NCBI RefSeq assembly: GCF_024346055.1
Contig: NZ_JAGQCH010000010.1
Location: forward strand, 1-64,000
Direction: 5' to 3'
Source: Cyanobium sp. Cruz CV13-4-11
GTDB taxonomy: Bacteria > Cyanobacteriota > Cyanobacteriia > PCC-6307 > Cyanobiaceae
DNA: 64,000 nucleotides
In this document: positions 28,346 through 37,390 of the stretch, one piece after another
How the letters are laid out: each line of letters starts with the position of its first letter
Position numbering within the stretch: position 1 is the stretch's first letter
Program-made: the position numbers and the translations under genes
Notes under the pieces: model-generated
Told to the model about the DNA's origin: nothing
The model's input: the letters and a program-made list of their open reading frames with translations, nothing else
Database searches by the model: none

Positions 28346-28495
28346 CGACCGCTGCGGCGGGGAGCTCCCCTGGGCGGGCTGAATCTTGACGGAAGGTGGG
28401 CCCGGACGGGAAGATCTTAGTTCTGTCTTTCGATTCCGTGCGCCCAGGCCCAATGGCGGCTCCCTGCCGCCAGCCTGGCCACGCCCCTTGACGTG

Positions 28496-28897
28496 ATGAC
28501 CCAAGCCCCCCAGCAGGACCTCCCGAGCGACGCCGCAACAGGAGCCGCCACGACGGACACCACCGGTGCCTACGCCATCGTCGAAGCCTCCGGTCAGCAG
28601 TTCTGGCTCCAGACCGATCGCTACGTCGACCTGGATCGACTCAGCGCCGACGTCGATAGCACCGTCACCCTGGAGAACGTGCTTCTGGTGAAGGATTCGT
28701 CCGGCACCACCCTGGGCCAGCCCTATGTGGCAGGCGCCACCGTGGAGCTCAAGGTGATGGCCCATCGCCGCGGCCAGAAGATCATCGTCTACAAGATGCG
28801 TCCCAAGAAGAAAACCCGCCGTAAGAACGGCCACCGCCAGGAACTCACCCGCGTGATGGTCCAGGCCATCAAGGTGGGCGGCAAGGCGATCGTCTGA
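28496..28897 (+). CDS. rplU: Ribosomal protein L21
   Basis: 50S subunit protein. YAIVEASGQQFWLQTDRYVD begins the L21 domain after a 25-residue Ala/Thr-rich leader, and KMRPKKKTRRKNGHRQ is the rRNA-binding loop. ATG at 28496 (a GTG directly before it at 28493 is also possible). Divergent from kaiA with about 150 bases between, so kai and rplU promoters share that gap. Confidence 0.95.
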   Translation: MTQAPQQDLPSDAATGAATTDTTGAYAIVEASGQQFWLQTDRYVDLDRLSADVDSTVTLENVLLVKDSSGTTLGQPYVAGATVELKVMAHRRGQKIIVYKMRPKKKTRRKNGHRQELTRVMVQAIKVGGKAIV

Positions 28898-28948
28898 TCC
28901 GGCTCTCCAGCGTCCCTCCCAGCTTCCACTCCACCCCCCGCTTTCCCC

Positions 28949-29215
28949 ATGGCCCACAAGAAAGGCACAGGTTCGACCCGTAACGGTCGCGATTCCAACT
29001 CCAAGCGCCTCGGTGTCAAGCGCTACGGCGGTGAAACCGTCAGCGCCGGTTCGATCCTGATCCGTCAGCGCGGCACCTCGGTGATCCCCGGTGTCAACGT
29101 CGGCCGTGGCTCCGATGACACGCTGTTCGCCCTGGTGGATGGCGTTGTCAACTTCGAATCGATCAAACGCGGCCTGCGCAATCGCAAGCGCATCAACATC
29201 GCCGCCGCCGCCTAG
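28949..29215 (+). CDS. rpmA: Ribosomal protein L27
   Basis: 50S protein near the peptidyl transferase centre. [20 protein letters not shown] and [15 protein letters not shown] are diagnostic. The second residue Ala and lack of an N-terminal leader show the type that needs no processing. 88 residues, 51 bases after rplU. Its TAG stop shares a CTAG palindrome with the stop of the convergent transporter gene. Confidence 0.97.
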   Translation: MAHKKGTGSTRNGRDSNSKRLGVKRYGGETVSAGSILIRQRGTSVIPGVNVGRGSDDTLFALVDGVVNFESIKRGLRNRKRINIAAAA

Positions 29216-29967
29216 GTCAGGGGCACCTCTCCCAGTTCGGTGCCGTCCCCCGGCACCTCCAAGTAGCGCCTCAGCCAGCCCACCAGCAGGTAGAAGGGCA
29301 GGGTGTCAGCCAGGGCCGCCACCAGCTTGAACACATAGCCGCTGGCGATGAACACCCCCAGCTGGGGCAGCACGGGTTCGCCCGGCCTGATCGGCAGCAC
29401 ATGGGCGGCGTAGTGGCTGATCAGCACCACCGCTGAAGTGTCCACGATCTGGCTGATCAGGGTGGAGCCGTTGTTGCGCAGCCACAGGGCCTTGCCGTTG
29501 CTGAACCGCTTCCAGAAATGGAACAGGCGCACGTCGGTGAACTGGGCGGCCATGTAGGCGGCCATGGAGGCCCCCACCGCCCCGAAGGCCAGCCGCCGCA
29601 CCTCGAAGAACACCGGCACCCCATCGGCCTGGGTGTCGGTCGGCAGACCTGCCAACCCACCGAAACCGTCCAGGCCCGGCAGGATGCCTCCCAGCCAGAG
29701 CACCAGCACAATCCAGCCGTTGAGCATCAGACCCACCCACACCACCTGGGAGGCGCGCCGCTCGCCCCAGATCTCGCTGATCAGGTCGGTGCAGAGGAAG
29801 GTGACGGGGTACGGCAGGGCCCCGATCGCCACGATGATCGGGAAGGAGCCGATGCTGCCCAGCGTCAGGAAGCGGGTCAGGCCCAGGATGTTCAGCATGC
29901 CCATGGTCCCCAGGAAGAGGCCGGCCAGCACCAGAAAGGCCACCTCGCGCCGGTCCTGCAGGGTCAT
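29212..29967 (-). CDS. Queuosine precursor transporter (VUT/YhhQ family)
   Basis: Integral membrane protein of about six helices ([58 protein letters not shown]). The family signature [15 protein letters not shown] and the [18 protein letters not shown] segment match YhhQ/DUF165 proteins that import 7-cyano-7-deazaguanine or 7-aminomethyl-7-deazaguanine for tRNA queuosine. ATG at 29967; an extended upstream frame is only antisense to truB. 251 residues. Confidence 0.88.
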   Translation of the reverse strand: MTLQDRREVAFLVLAGLFLGTMGMLNILGLTRFLTLGSIGSFPIIVAIGALPYPVTFLCTDLISEIWGERRASQVVWVGLMLNGWIVLVLWLGGILPGLDGFGGLAGLPTDTQADGVPVFFEVRRLAFGAVGASMAAYMAAQFTDVRLFHFWKRFSNGKALWLRNNGSTLISQIVDTSAVVLISHYAAHVLPIRPGEPVLPQLGVFIASGYVFKLVAALADTLPFYLLVGWLRRYLEVPGDGTELGEVPLT

Positions 29968-29979
29968 CGGCGCCTGGGC

Positions 29980-30903
29980 ATGAAGGAAGGTTCCACCAGG
30001 CTGCCGCCTTCCCCCCCGTCGCGCCACGGCTGCGGCTTCCTCGTGCTCGACAAACCCGCCGGCCTGACCTCCCACGACGTCGTCGCCCGGGTGCGCCGGG
30101 CCTCCGGCCTGCGGCGGGTGGGCCATGGCGGCACCCTGGATCCGGCGGTCACGGGCGTGCTGCCGATCGCCCTCGGTCCCGCCACCCGCTTGCTGCCCTA
30201 CCTCCCTGGCGACAAGACCTACCGCGGCACCGTGCAACTGGGGCTGCGCACCAGCACCGACGACCTCGAGGGTGAGGTGCTGGAGCAGCAAGCCGTGCCC
30301 CGCCTCGGCCCCGAGGAGCTGGAGCGGACCCTGGCCGCCTTCCGGGGGGAGATCCTGCAGGTTCCTCCCCAGGTCTCCGCCGTGCATGTCGATGGCCAGC
30401 GGGCCTACGCCCGGGTGCGGGCGGGGGAAGAGCTGGCCCTGGCGGCCCGACCGGTGGTGATCCATGGCCTCGATCTGCTCGGCTGGGACGCGGCCAGTGG
30501 CCGCCTGGAGCTGGAGGTGCGTTGTTCCGCCGGCACCTACGTGCGCGCCCTGGCCAGGGACCTGGGGGAGGCCCTGGGCTGCGGCGGTGCCCTGGCCAGC
30601 CTGCGCCGCACCGCCGCCCTCGGCTTCGGCCTGCACCAGGCCATTTCGATGGAGCGCCTGGCGGGCGGCCCCATGCCCCCCCTGCTGGATCCCCTCGACG
30701 TGCTGGTGGATCTGCCGCGGCAGCGTCTGGATCCGTCCCAGCTGTCGCCGTGGCGGTGCGGCCGTGCGCTGCCACGAACGGTGGAGCAATTGCCCGAGGG
30801 GGCCGTCGCCGTACTCACGCCGGATGGCAGTCTGGCTGGCATCGCCCGTGCCGACGGCAAGGGCCTGCTCCTGCCCCGGCTGGTGTTCGACGCCACCGGT
30901 TGA
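29980..30903 (+). CDS. truB: tRNA pseudouridine-55 synthase
   Basis: Isomerises U55 in the tRNA T loop. FLVLDKPAGLTSHDVVARVR and GHGGTLDPAVTGVLPIALG with the catalytic Asp are visible, and CSAGTYVRALARDLG follows. 307 residues. It diverges from the queuosine transporter with only 12 bases between the starts, so the two tRNA-modification genes must share promoter sequence or use promoters inside each other. Confidence 0.95.
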   Translation: MKEGSTRLPPSPPSRHGCGFLVLDKPAGLTSHDVVARVRRASGLRRVGHGGTLDPAVTGVLPIALGPATRLLPYLPGDKTYRGTVQLGLRTSTDDLEGEVLEQQAVPRLGPEELERTLAAFRGEILQVPPQVSAVHVDGQRAYARVRAGEELALAARPVVIHGLDLLGWDAASGRLELEVRCSAGTYVRALARDLGEALGCGGALASLRRTAALGFGLHQAISMERLAGGPMPPLLDPLDVLVDLPRQRLDPSQLSPWRCGRALPRTVEQLPEGAVAVLTPDGSLAGIARADGKGLLLPRLVFDATG

Positions 30904-30921
30904 ACCTCTCCCGACATCGCG

Positions 30922-31698
30922 ATGGCCGGCCACAGCAAATGGGCCCAGATCAAACGCACCAAGGCGGTGGTGGATGCGAAGCGGGGGGCGCTCTTCACCC
31001 GGTTGGGGCGGGAGATCACCGTGGCGGCCCGCGGTGGTGCCGATCCCGCCGGCAACTTCCAGCTGCGCACCGCCATCGAGAAGGCCAAGGTGGCGGGGCT
31101 GCCCAACGCCAACATCGACCGGGCCGTGGCCAAGGGCAGCGGCCAGGGCGCCGGTGGTGCCGACCTGTTTGAGGCGGTGCGCTACGAGGGCTATGGCGCC
31201 GGGGGGGTGGCCGTGCTGGTCGAGGCCCTCACCGACAACCGCAACCGCACCGCCGCCGACCTGCGGCTGGCCTTCGGCAAGCATGGCGGCAACCTCGGCG
31301 AGACCGGCTGCGTCAGCTACCTGTTCGAGCAGCGGTCCGTGGTGCGGCTGGCCCTGCCCGGTGCCGACGAGGAGACCCTGCTGGAGAGCCTCCTGGCCCT
31401 GGAGGAGCGGGGAGGTCCGGCGGCGGTGGGCTACGCCATCGACGTGGACGGCGTCGATGTGTTCGGGGCCTTTGCCGACCTGGAAGTCCTCCAGGACGGG
31501 TTGAGGGACCTGGGCCTGCCGCTGGCGGGCTGGGAGCACCGCTGGATCGCCTCCCTGCCCTGTCGCCTCGAGGACGGGGACTTGCTCGCCGCCTGTTTGC
31601 GCATGCTGGATGTGCTCGAGGACCTCGACGACGTGCGCAGCGTGACGACCAATCTCGAAGCGGATGAGGCCCTGATGGAAGCGGTCCTGCTCAGCTGA
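30922..31698 (+). CDS. YebC/PmpR family protein
   Basis: The 258-residue protein starts [20 protein letters not shown], the YebC hallmark, with [20 protein letters not shown] and [28 protein letters not shown] split over the central domain. Members act as DNA-binding regulators or as factors that relieve ribosome stalling at proline stretches. 18 bases after truB and probably co-transcribed; converges on nagB with 8 bases overlap. Confidence 0.92.
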   Translation: MAGHSKWAQIKRTKAVVDAKRGALFTRLGREITVAARGGADPAGNFQLRTAIEKAKVAGLPNANIDRAVAKGSGQGAGGADLFEAVRYEGYGAGGVAVLVEALTDNRNRTAADLRLAFGKHGGNLGETGCVSYLFEQRSVVRLALPGADEETLLESLLALEERGGPAAVGYAIDVDGVDVFGAFADLEVLQDGLRDLGLPLAGWEHRWIASLPCRLEDGDLLAACLRMLDVLEDLDDVRSVTTNLEADEALMEAVLLS

Positions 31699-32464
31699 GC
31701 ATGGCGTCGGTGTCGGCGATCACCGTCAGGCCTTGATGGTGCTGCAGCCAGCTGGCGGGCAGCTCCGCTGAAGGGGGCTCCTCCAGGGTGCGGCGCAGGA
31801 TCGCCGCTTTCTCGGCCCCGGTGACCACCAGCAACACCCGGCGGGCCGAGAGGATCTCGGCCAGTCCCAGGGTGATGGCCCGCCGGGGGACGGCGCCGGG
31901 GTCGCCGCCGAAGCCACCGGCGTTCTGGCGGCGGGTGTGGCCGCTGAGCTCCACACAGCGGCAGGTAAGCGCAGGGTCCGAGGGGGGTTCGTTGAAGCCC
32001 ACGTGGCCGTTGAGGCCCAGGCCCAGCAGTTGCAGGCCGATGCCACCGGCCGCGCCGACGGCGGCGCCATAGCGACGGGCTTCGGCCTCCGGATCGGCGG
32101 CCTGCCCATCGGGGAGCCGCACCCGCTCAGGGTCCAGGCCGAGGGGCGCCACCAGCTGGCGGGCCATGGTGGCGGCGAAGGAGGTGGGAGTCTGCGGCGT
32201 CAGCCCCACGTACTCGTCCAGGTTGAAGCTGCACCAGGTGTCGCGCACCTTGGCCGCCAGGGTGGGGTCCAGCCGAGCCATCCGGCGGGCCAGGGCCCCA
32301 TAGACAGGCTCCATGGTGCGTCCGGTGGCCAGGCCGAGGGGCCGCTGCGGGTGCAGCCGATCCGCCAGCAGCAGGGCCGCCACCCGTTCGGCCACCGCCG
32401 CCGCATCGCCCAGAACGACGGGTGTGATCGCGGTGCTGGTGGTGGAGGGGTGGCCGGTCTTCAA
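31691..32464 (-). CDS. nagB: Glucosamine-6-phosphate deaminase
   Basis: Converts glucosamine-6-phosphate to fructose-6-phosphate and ammonia. [34 protein letters not shown] (catalytic Asp) and [17 protein letters not shown] (catalytic His and Glu) are all present. Start is TTG at 32464 overlapping the preceding stop (TTGA), coupling it to the SpoIID-like gene. 257 residues. Amino-sugar recycling from peptidoglycan would fit that neighbour. Confidence 0.9.
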   Translation of the reverse strand: MKTGHPSTTSTAITPVVLGDAAAVAERVAALLLADRLHPQRPLGLATGRTMEPVYGALARRMARLDPTLAAKVRDTWCSFNLDEYVGLTPQTPTSFAATMARQLVAPLGLDPERVRLPDGQAADPEAEARRYGAAVGAAGGIGLQLLGLGLNGHVGFNEPPSDPALTCRCVELSGHTRRQNAGGFGGDPGAVPRRAITLGLAEILSARRVLLVVTGAEKAAILRRTLEEPPSAELPASWLQHHQGLTVIADTDAMLS

Positions 32465-33789
32465 AGGGAGCTGTAGGGGAGGATCCTGGCCCCCTGGTAG
32501 TAATGCTGCAGGATCTGGCGGTAATCATCGCCGCGCAGGGCCAGCCCGTAGGCCCCCCACTGGCTCATGCCCACCCCGTGGCCGTAGCCACGGCCACTGA
32601 CCAGCAGCGTCGGCGCTGCCGGTGGCCGGGGGCTGCGCCAGGGGGCCTGGACCATGCCGGAGGCCAGGGAGCGGATCCCTTCGGGGGTGAACATGCCCTG
32701 CAGGGAGGGCAGCGGAGGAGGGAACGGGTAGGCCCTGGGGGCCTCGAAGTCGAAGCGGGCCAGGGTGCTGCGCAGGCCCAGCCGCTGCCGCAGTTCGGCG
32801 CCCGTGAGCAGCAGCGTGCCGCCAGGTCCCGTCACCCTGGCCTGGCGGATGCGGCCGGAGCCGGTGGTGGAGAGCACCTCGATGCGGAAGGCCCCATTGA
32901 TCTCCCGGAAGGCCCTGGCCAGCTTGTCGGGCTCGATCCGCAGTTGCCAGGCGTGGACCGGGCTGGCCTGGTCGAAATCGGGCACGCTCACGAGGTAGGG
33001 GAGCTGCTGGCGCCAGAGATCACCGCTGTTTTCCGTCAGGCCGCCACTGCTGCTGTGGAAGACCGCGTTGATCAGGGCGGAACCGTGCACCAGCACCTGA
33101 GACCGGGTGCTGCGCACCGCTTCTCGGGTGGAGTCGGTTTCGCTCTCCACCCCCTTGTAGACCTGGCTGGCCACCGTGGCCTTGAGGTCGAAGGGGGCCT
33201 CCGGCCGGCGCTGGCGCAGGGCGTAGGTGCGGGCTGCCACCGCCTGGGCCCGCAGGGCCGCGAGCGGCCAGCTGGCCGGCATCTCGCTGCCCACCACGCT
33301 GGGCAGGTAGCTCTCGACATCGATCAGGTTGATCGCCTGCAGGCGATCGCCCTCACTCCGCACCAGCAGCCGGCCCCGGTAGCGGCGCTGCTGCAGGGTC
33401 AGCATGGCCTCGCTGCCGCCGCCCTGGCCCGGGGCGGGATCGATCCAGGCCTGACCCGATGGCAACGACAGCCGCCTTGGGCTGCCGGCCGGTCCCTGAA
33501 GCCTCGCCTCCAGGGCCGCGCCGCTGAGGACGAACTGCAGCCGGGCCCCCGGGGCCAGCTCCAGCAGGGTGCGGCCCGCCCCATCGCCCAGGCGCAGGGG
33601 GGCGCTATCGGCCTCCAGCTCCAGGCTGGGGGCTTCCTGCAGCAGCACCCGCACCAAGGGGACCGGCGCCCCCCTGGCCTCCATGGGTATCGGCGCCGCC
33701 ACGGCGGCTGGGAGCAGCGCCAGGGGCAGGCCGGCGCGCCATCCGAAGCGGAGCAAGGACACGAGTGCGCGCGAGCGACAACGGGTCAT
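32461..33789 (-). CDS. SpoIID/LytB domain protein, exported
   Basis: Signal-like N terminus (SLLRFGWRAGLPLALLPAAVAA) followed by an unassigned beta-rich domain and the SpoIID domain (INLIDVESYLPSVVGSEMPA; ALRAQAVAARTYALRQRR; NAVFHSSSGGLTENSGDLW; GRGYGHGVGMSQWGAYGLAL). SpoIID-type proteins act on peptidoglycan glycan strands, as lytic transglycosylases or amidase enhancers. 442 residues from ATG 33789. Paired with nagB downstream. Confidence 0.88.
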   Translation of the reverse strand: MTRCRSRALVSLLRFGWRAGLPLALLPAAVAAPIPMEARGAPVPLVRVLLQEAPSLELEADSAPLRLGDGAGRTLLELAPGARLQFVLSGAALEARLQGPAGSPRRLSLPSGQAWIDPAPGQGGGSEAMLTLQQRRYRGRLLVRSEGDRLQAINLIDVESYLPSVVGSEMPASWPLAALRAQAVAARTYALRQRRPEAPFDLKATVASQVYKGVESETDSTREAVRSTRSQVLVHGSALINAVFHSSSGGLTENSGDLWRQQLPYLVSVPDFDQASPVHAWQLRIEPDKLARAFREINGAFRIEVLSTTGSGRIRQARVTGPGGTLLLTGAELRQRLGLRSTLARFDFEAPRAYPFPPPLPSLQGMFTPEGIRSLASGMVQAPWRSPRPPAAPTLLVSGRGYGHGVGMSQWGAYGLALRGDDYRQILQHYYQGARILPYSSL

Positions 33790-33876
33790 TCTGGACGGCG
33801 CCACCGGGGTTGGCCATGGCGACGGCCACCACACCGGCTGGCGGCGTGGCAGCATGCCCGCTGAGGCCCCCCGGAT

Positions 33877-34824
33877 GTGCAGGTCACCTTCCTGGGAACC
33901 AGCTCCGGCGTTCCCACCCGCGCCCGCAACGTCTCCGCCGTCGCCCTGCGTCTCCCCCAGCGGGCGGAGCTCTGGCTGTTCGACTGCGGCGAGGGCACCC
34001 AGCACCAGTTCCTGCGCAGTGAGCTGCGGGTGTCGCAGCTGCGCAGGATCTTCGTCACCCACATGCACGGCGACCACGTTTTCGGTCTGCCGGGGCTGCT
34101 GGCCAGCCTGGGCCTGGCCGGTAGCTGTGGCGGGATCGATCTCTACGGACCGGATCCGCTCCGGGATTACCTGGAGGGGGTGATGCGCAACTCCTCCACC
34201 CGCATCGGTTATCCCCTGCGCACCCACCGGGTCAAGGAGGCCGCCGCCCGGGGCAGCCTGGTGCTGGATGACGACGACATCACGGTGCGTTGCACGGCGC
34301 TCACCCACCGGGTGCCGGCCTACGCCTACCGGGTGGATCAGAAGCCGCGGCCGGGCCGCTTCGATGTGGAACGGGCCAGGGCCCTGGGCGTCCCTCCCGG
34401 GCCGGTCTATGGGGAGCTCAAGGCCGGTCGCAGCGTCACGCTCGACGACGGCCGGGTGATCCGCGGCGAAGCCCTGTGCGGACCGCCGCGGCCGGGCCGC
34501 AGCGTCGTCTACTGCACCGACACGGTGTTCAGCGAGGCGGCGGTGGCCCTGGCCCAGGGCGCCGACCTGCTGATCCACGAATCCACCTTTTCCCACGGCG
34601 AGGCGGACCTGGCCATCGCCCGTCAGCACTCCACCAGCACCATGGCCGCCCAGACCGCCCTGGAGGCGGGGGTGAAGCGGCTGGTGCTGACCCACCTCAG
34701 TCCCCGCTACGTGGCCGGCAACCCCATGACCCCCGACGACCTGGTGGCCGAAGCGCGGGCCATCTTCCCCGAGACGCTCGTGGCCAGGGACTTCCTCAGC
34801 CTTGAGGTGGGGGAGGCGGGCTGA
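33877..34824 (+). CDS. rnz: Ribonuclease Z (tRNA 3' processing)
   Basis: Metallo-beta-lactamase fold nuclease that trims tRNA 3' ends. [32 protein letters not shown], the zinc motif [15 protein letters not shown] and the exosite region near [15 protein letters not shown] are visible, with a further metal His in [11 protein letters not shown] start at 33877. 315 residues. Divergent from the SpoIID-like gene. Confidence 0.94.
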   Translation: MQVTFLGTSSGVPTRARNVSAVALRLPQRAELWLFDCGEGTQHQFLRSELRVSQLRRIFVTHMHGDHVFGLPGLLASLGLAGSCGGIDLYGPDPLRDYLEGVMRNSSTRIGYPLRTHRVKEAAARGSLVLDDDDITVRCTALTHRVPAYAYRVDQKPRPGRFDVERARALGVPPGPVYGELKAGRSVTLDDGRVIRGEALCGPPRPGRSVVYCTDTVFSEAAVALAQGADLLIHESTFSHGEADLAIARQHSTSTMAAQTALEAGVKRLVLTHLSPRYVAGNPMTPDDLVAEARAIFPETLVARDFLSLEVGEAG

Positions 34825-34920
34825 GCCTGCAACAGTTCGCGTGATTCCACTGCGGGGGACCCATTGCCCGTGATACAAGGTCTCAGTTGCGGTCCCACCG
34901 CCATTTCGCCGGCTTCTTCC

Positions 34921-35463
34921 ATGGCCCCCCTCTTTCTCTCAGCCGCCCCCTTTTCAGCCGTCCGCCGCTCGCTTGTCCGTGCCGTCGCCCGGACCCTGCT
35001 GATCCTTCCTCTGGCCCTGCTGGTCTGCTTCGCGGGTCCCGCGGCGGCGGCCCAGTGGAGCGCCGACGATCTCACCGTGCCGGTGTCCCCTGACGGCACC
35101 CTGGTGACCTTCACCGAGAAGGAGGTCAAGACCGGCCGCAAGCTCTTCAACGACAGCTGCGGCACCTGCCATGCCGGCGGCATCACCAAGACCAACCAGA
35201 ACGTGGGCCTGGATCCCGAGACCCTCGCCCTGGCCACCCCGGCCCGGGATTCGGTTGACGCCCTGGTGGACTACATGAAGGACCCCACCTCCTACGACGG
35301 GGAATACAGCATCTCCGACGTCCATCCCAGCCTGCGCAGCAGCGATGTGTTCGTGAAGATGCGCGACCTGGACGACGAGGACCTGCGCCTGATCGCCGGC
35401 TACATCCTGGTGGCCCCCAAGGTTCAGGGCATCCAGTGGGGCGGCGGCAAGATCTACTTCTGA
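34921..35463 (+). CDS. psbV: Photosystem II cytochrome c-550
   Basis: Extrinsic lumenal subunit that stabilises the oxygen-evolving Mn4CaO5 cluster. A long N-terminal signal (hydrophobic TLLILPLALLVCFAGPAAAA) ends at AAA-QWSADD, the mature start being about residue 45. The haem site is SCGTCHAGG (CxxCH) and the distal His ligand lies in ISDVHPSLRSSDVF. It ends GGGKIYF, normal for PsbV. ATG at 34921 chosen to fit the signal peptide. A terminator follows directly. Confidence 0.95.
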   Translation: MAPLFLSAAPFSAVRRSLVRAVARTLLILPLALLVCFAGPAAAAQWSADDLTVPVSPDGTLVTFTEKEVKTGRKLFNDSCGTCHAGGITKTNQNVGLDPETLALATPARDSVDALVDYMKDPTSYDGEYSISDVHPSLRSSDVFVKMRDLDDEDLRLIAGYILVAPKVQGIQWGGGKIYF

Positions 35464-35479
35464 GTCCCGACCACCCTCC

Positions 35480-35509
35480 AGCCGGCCGCCCAGTGCTGGC
35501 CGGCTTTTT
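35480..35509 (+). terminator. Rho-independent terminator after psbV
   Basis: An 8-bp stem AGCCGGCC (35480-35487) / GGCCGGCT (35498-35505), a 10-base loop, and a run of five T (35505-35509) lie 17 bases after the psbV stop. Confidence 0.88.
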
Positions 35510-35529
35510 CATGGCCTGAATCCAGGGGC

Positions 35530-35925
35530 TCAGGGCACCGGGACGGGGGCTGGTGGCGGTGGAGGCGGCGCTAGGTTGACGGCCTCAAGGGAGCCAGGAA
35601 GCTTGCTGTACCACCACTCCTGCAGCCCGGGGGCCAACCGCTGGGGGAACAGGGTGATGACGGTGCGGGTGGGCCTGGCCCCCGGCTGGAGCAGTTCCAC
35701 GGCGTAGGAGGGGCAGCGGCGGGCGGCCAGGTCGGGCACGAAGCGGCGGCCGACCCGGCGCCAGCTGGGCTCCTTGCTGCGCCAGGCCAGGCGGCAGCAG
35801 GGCCAGGGAAGTTCCTCCCGATCGAACAGGCGACAGCAGGGCCCCAGGACCCGGTAGCTGTACTGGCCGCCGGGGCTGGGATGCTCGCTGCCGGAGGCCA
35901 GCACGGTGTCCACCTGGAGTGACAT
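35530..35925 (-). CDS. Hypothetical cyanobacterial protein
   Basis: The 131-residue protein begins MSLQVDTVLASGSEHPSPGG and contains four clustered Cys (GPCCRLFDREELPWPCCRLAW), a basic stretch (SWRRVGRRFVPDLAARRCP) and a Pro-rich tail. The order of strands suggests a small beta-rich domain. The paired CC motifs could bind a metal or form disulfides (inference). ATG 35925 sits right after the petF terminator; an upstream in-frame ATG (35970) would place coding sequence across that terminator, so it is less likely. Confidence 0.6.
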   Translation of the reverse strand: MSLQVDTVLASGSEHPSPGGQYSYRVLGPCCRLFDREELPWPCCRLAWRSKEPSWRRVGRRFVPDLAARRCPSYAVELLQPGARPTRTVITLFPQRLAPGLQEWWYSKLPGSLEAVNLAPPPPPPAPVPVP

Positions 35926-35926
35926 G

Positions 35927-35949
35927 AAAAAGCCACCCCTGAGGGTGGC
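35927..35949 (-). terminator. Rho-independent terminator after petF
   Basis: On the minus strand, GCCACCC (complement of 35943-35949) pairs with GGGTGGC (complement of 35932-35938) across a short loop, followed by five T (complement of 35927-35931). It lies about 55 bases after the petF stop. Confidence 0.88.
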
Positions 35950-36003
35950 GGAGAAGAACACGGGGTTCAAGGGGCGATCCGCGTGAATCGCCCGGCGAGG
36001 AGC

Positions 36004-36303
36004 TCAGTAGAGCTCTTCTTCGGTGTGGGTCTTGATGGTGCAGTCGGAGGTCGGGTAGGCGACGCAGGTGAGGACGAAGCCGGCCTCGATCTGGTCGTCG
36101 TCAAGGAAGCTCTGGTCCGACTGGTCGACGGTGCCGGCAGTGAGCTTGCCAGCGCAGGTGGAGCAGGCGCCGGCACGGCAGGAATAGGGCAGATCAATGC
36201 CCTGCTCTTCGGCGGCGTCGAGAATGTACTGGTCGTCGGGAACCTCGATGGTCTTGTTCAGCCCCTCGCTCTCATTGACGAGGGTGACCTTGTAGGAAGC
36301 CAT
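36004..36303 (-). CDS. petF: Photosynthetic ferredoxin I
   Basis: Plant-type [2Fe-2S] ferredoxin that carries electrons from photosystem I to FNR, thioredoxin reductase and other enzymes. Cluster ligands Cys42, Cys47, Cys50 ([12 protein letters not shown]) and Cys80 (VLTCVAYP). 99 residues, standard length, ending KTHTEEELY. It is monocistronic with its own terminator. Confidence 0.97.
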   Translation of the reverse strand: MASYKVTLVNESEGLNKTIEVPDDQYILDAAEEQGIDLPYSCRAGACSTCAGKLTAGTVDQSDQSFLDDDQIEAGFVLTCVAYPTSDCTIKTHTEEELY

Positions 36304-36445
36304 GGAAGAGATTGGAGCTCACAGACACCCGGCAGCCAGGGCCTGTAGGACCCGCCCTTCCTACATCCGACAGGGGGCTTTCCCGGCGTTCTTGGGCTCG
36401 CAGGCCGGGAAGGCCAATCAAAGCCAGGACACAGATCAGCGTGCC

Positions 36446-37390
36446 TTATGCAACATCGGATGCCGAACGGATCCGCAGCAGGCCCCAGCGGTCCTGCTCG
36501 ACCCGCCCTTCCACCCGCCAGCCCGCCGCCGCCAGATCCCGCTCCAGGCCTGGGGCCTGATCCACCAGCAGGCCGCTGAGCAGGCCCACGCCGCCGGGGC
36601 TCAGCAGGTGCTCGAACCAGGGAATCAGGGCCTCGATCACCGGCGCCAGGATGTTGCAAAGCAGCAGATCCGCCGGATGTCCCTCCAGCAGCGCCACGAG
36701 GGCCTCCGCCGACCCGGTGGCCACCGTCAGGGCCTGGGCGCCGTCCAGGCCATTGAGGGCGGCGTTTTCGCGGGTCGCGCGCTCCGCCAGGGGATCGCTG
36801 TCGGCGGCCGCTACGGTCGCCGCCCCCAGCCGCAGGGCGGCCAGGCCCAGGATGCCGCTGCCGCAGCCCAGGTCGGCCACCCGCAGCCCCCGCAGGCCCG
36901 GCCCGTGGCCAGCCCGCTCCCGTTCGCCTGCCAAGGCTTCGAGCGCCTCCAGGCAGAGGCGGGTGGTGGGATGGCTGCCGGTGCCGAAGGCACTGCCCGG
37001 GTCGATGCGGATCACCAGGCGATCGGCCTGTTCCGGCGGCACCTCCAGCCAGGCCGGCAGCACCAGAAGCCGTTCCCCCACGGGATCGGGCCGCCAGTGG
37101 CTCTTCCAGCTCAGGCTCCAGTCCTCATCAGCCTGCCGCTGCCAGTGGACCTGTGGCAGCGCCAGGTTGAAGGGCTCCCCCAACGGGGCCAGGGCCCGCT
37201 CCAGCTCCTGCCGCTGGTCGGGGGGCCAGTCGCTTTCGGGCAGCCAGGCCAGCAGCTGGCGGCGCTCCGGGGCCTCGGGGGGATGCTGCAGGGCCACCCG
37301 GGGCACCCCCAGCAGCGGCAGCTTCCAGAGCAGGGATTCCTCCAGTTCGGCCGGGGCGGCCATCTCCAGCCGCCACCAGACCAGGCCCAT
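36446..37390 (-). CDS. prmA: Ribosomal protein L11 methyltransferase
   Basis: SAM-dependent methyltransferase modifying L11. The substrate-binding N-terminal domain is followed by IDPGSAFGTGSHPTTRLCLE, VADLGCGSGILGLAALRLG (motif I) and LLLCNILAPVIEAL (NxL[A]P motif). 314 residues. The start overlaps the serA stop by one base, so it is translationally coupled to serA. Confidence 0.93.
   Translation of the reverse strand: MGLVWWRLEMAAPAELEESLLWKLPLLGVPRVALQHPPEAPERRQLLAWLPESDWPPDQRQELERALAPLGEPFNLALPQVHWQRQADEDWSLSWKSHWRPDPVGERLLVLPAWLEVPPEQADRLVIRIDPGSAFGTGSHPTTRLCLEALEALAGERERAGHGPGLRGLRVADLGCGSGILGLAALRLGAATVAAADSDPLAERATRENAALNGLDGAQALTVATGSAEALVALLEGHPADLLLCNILAPVIEALIPWFEHLLSPGGVGLLSGLLVDQAPGLERDLAAAGWRVEGRVEQDRWGLLRIRSASDVA

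Noticed and set aside
29968-31539. Upstream extension of the queuosine transporter frame to over 700 codons
   Set aside because: The extension is antisense to truB and yebC and has no hydrophobic or family features; the ATG at 29967 fits the family start.
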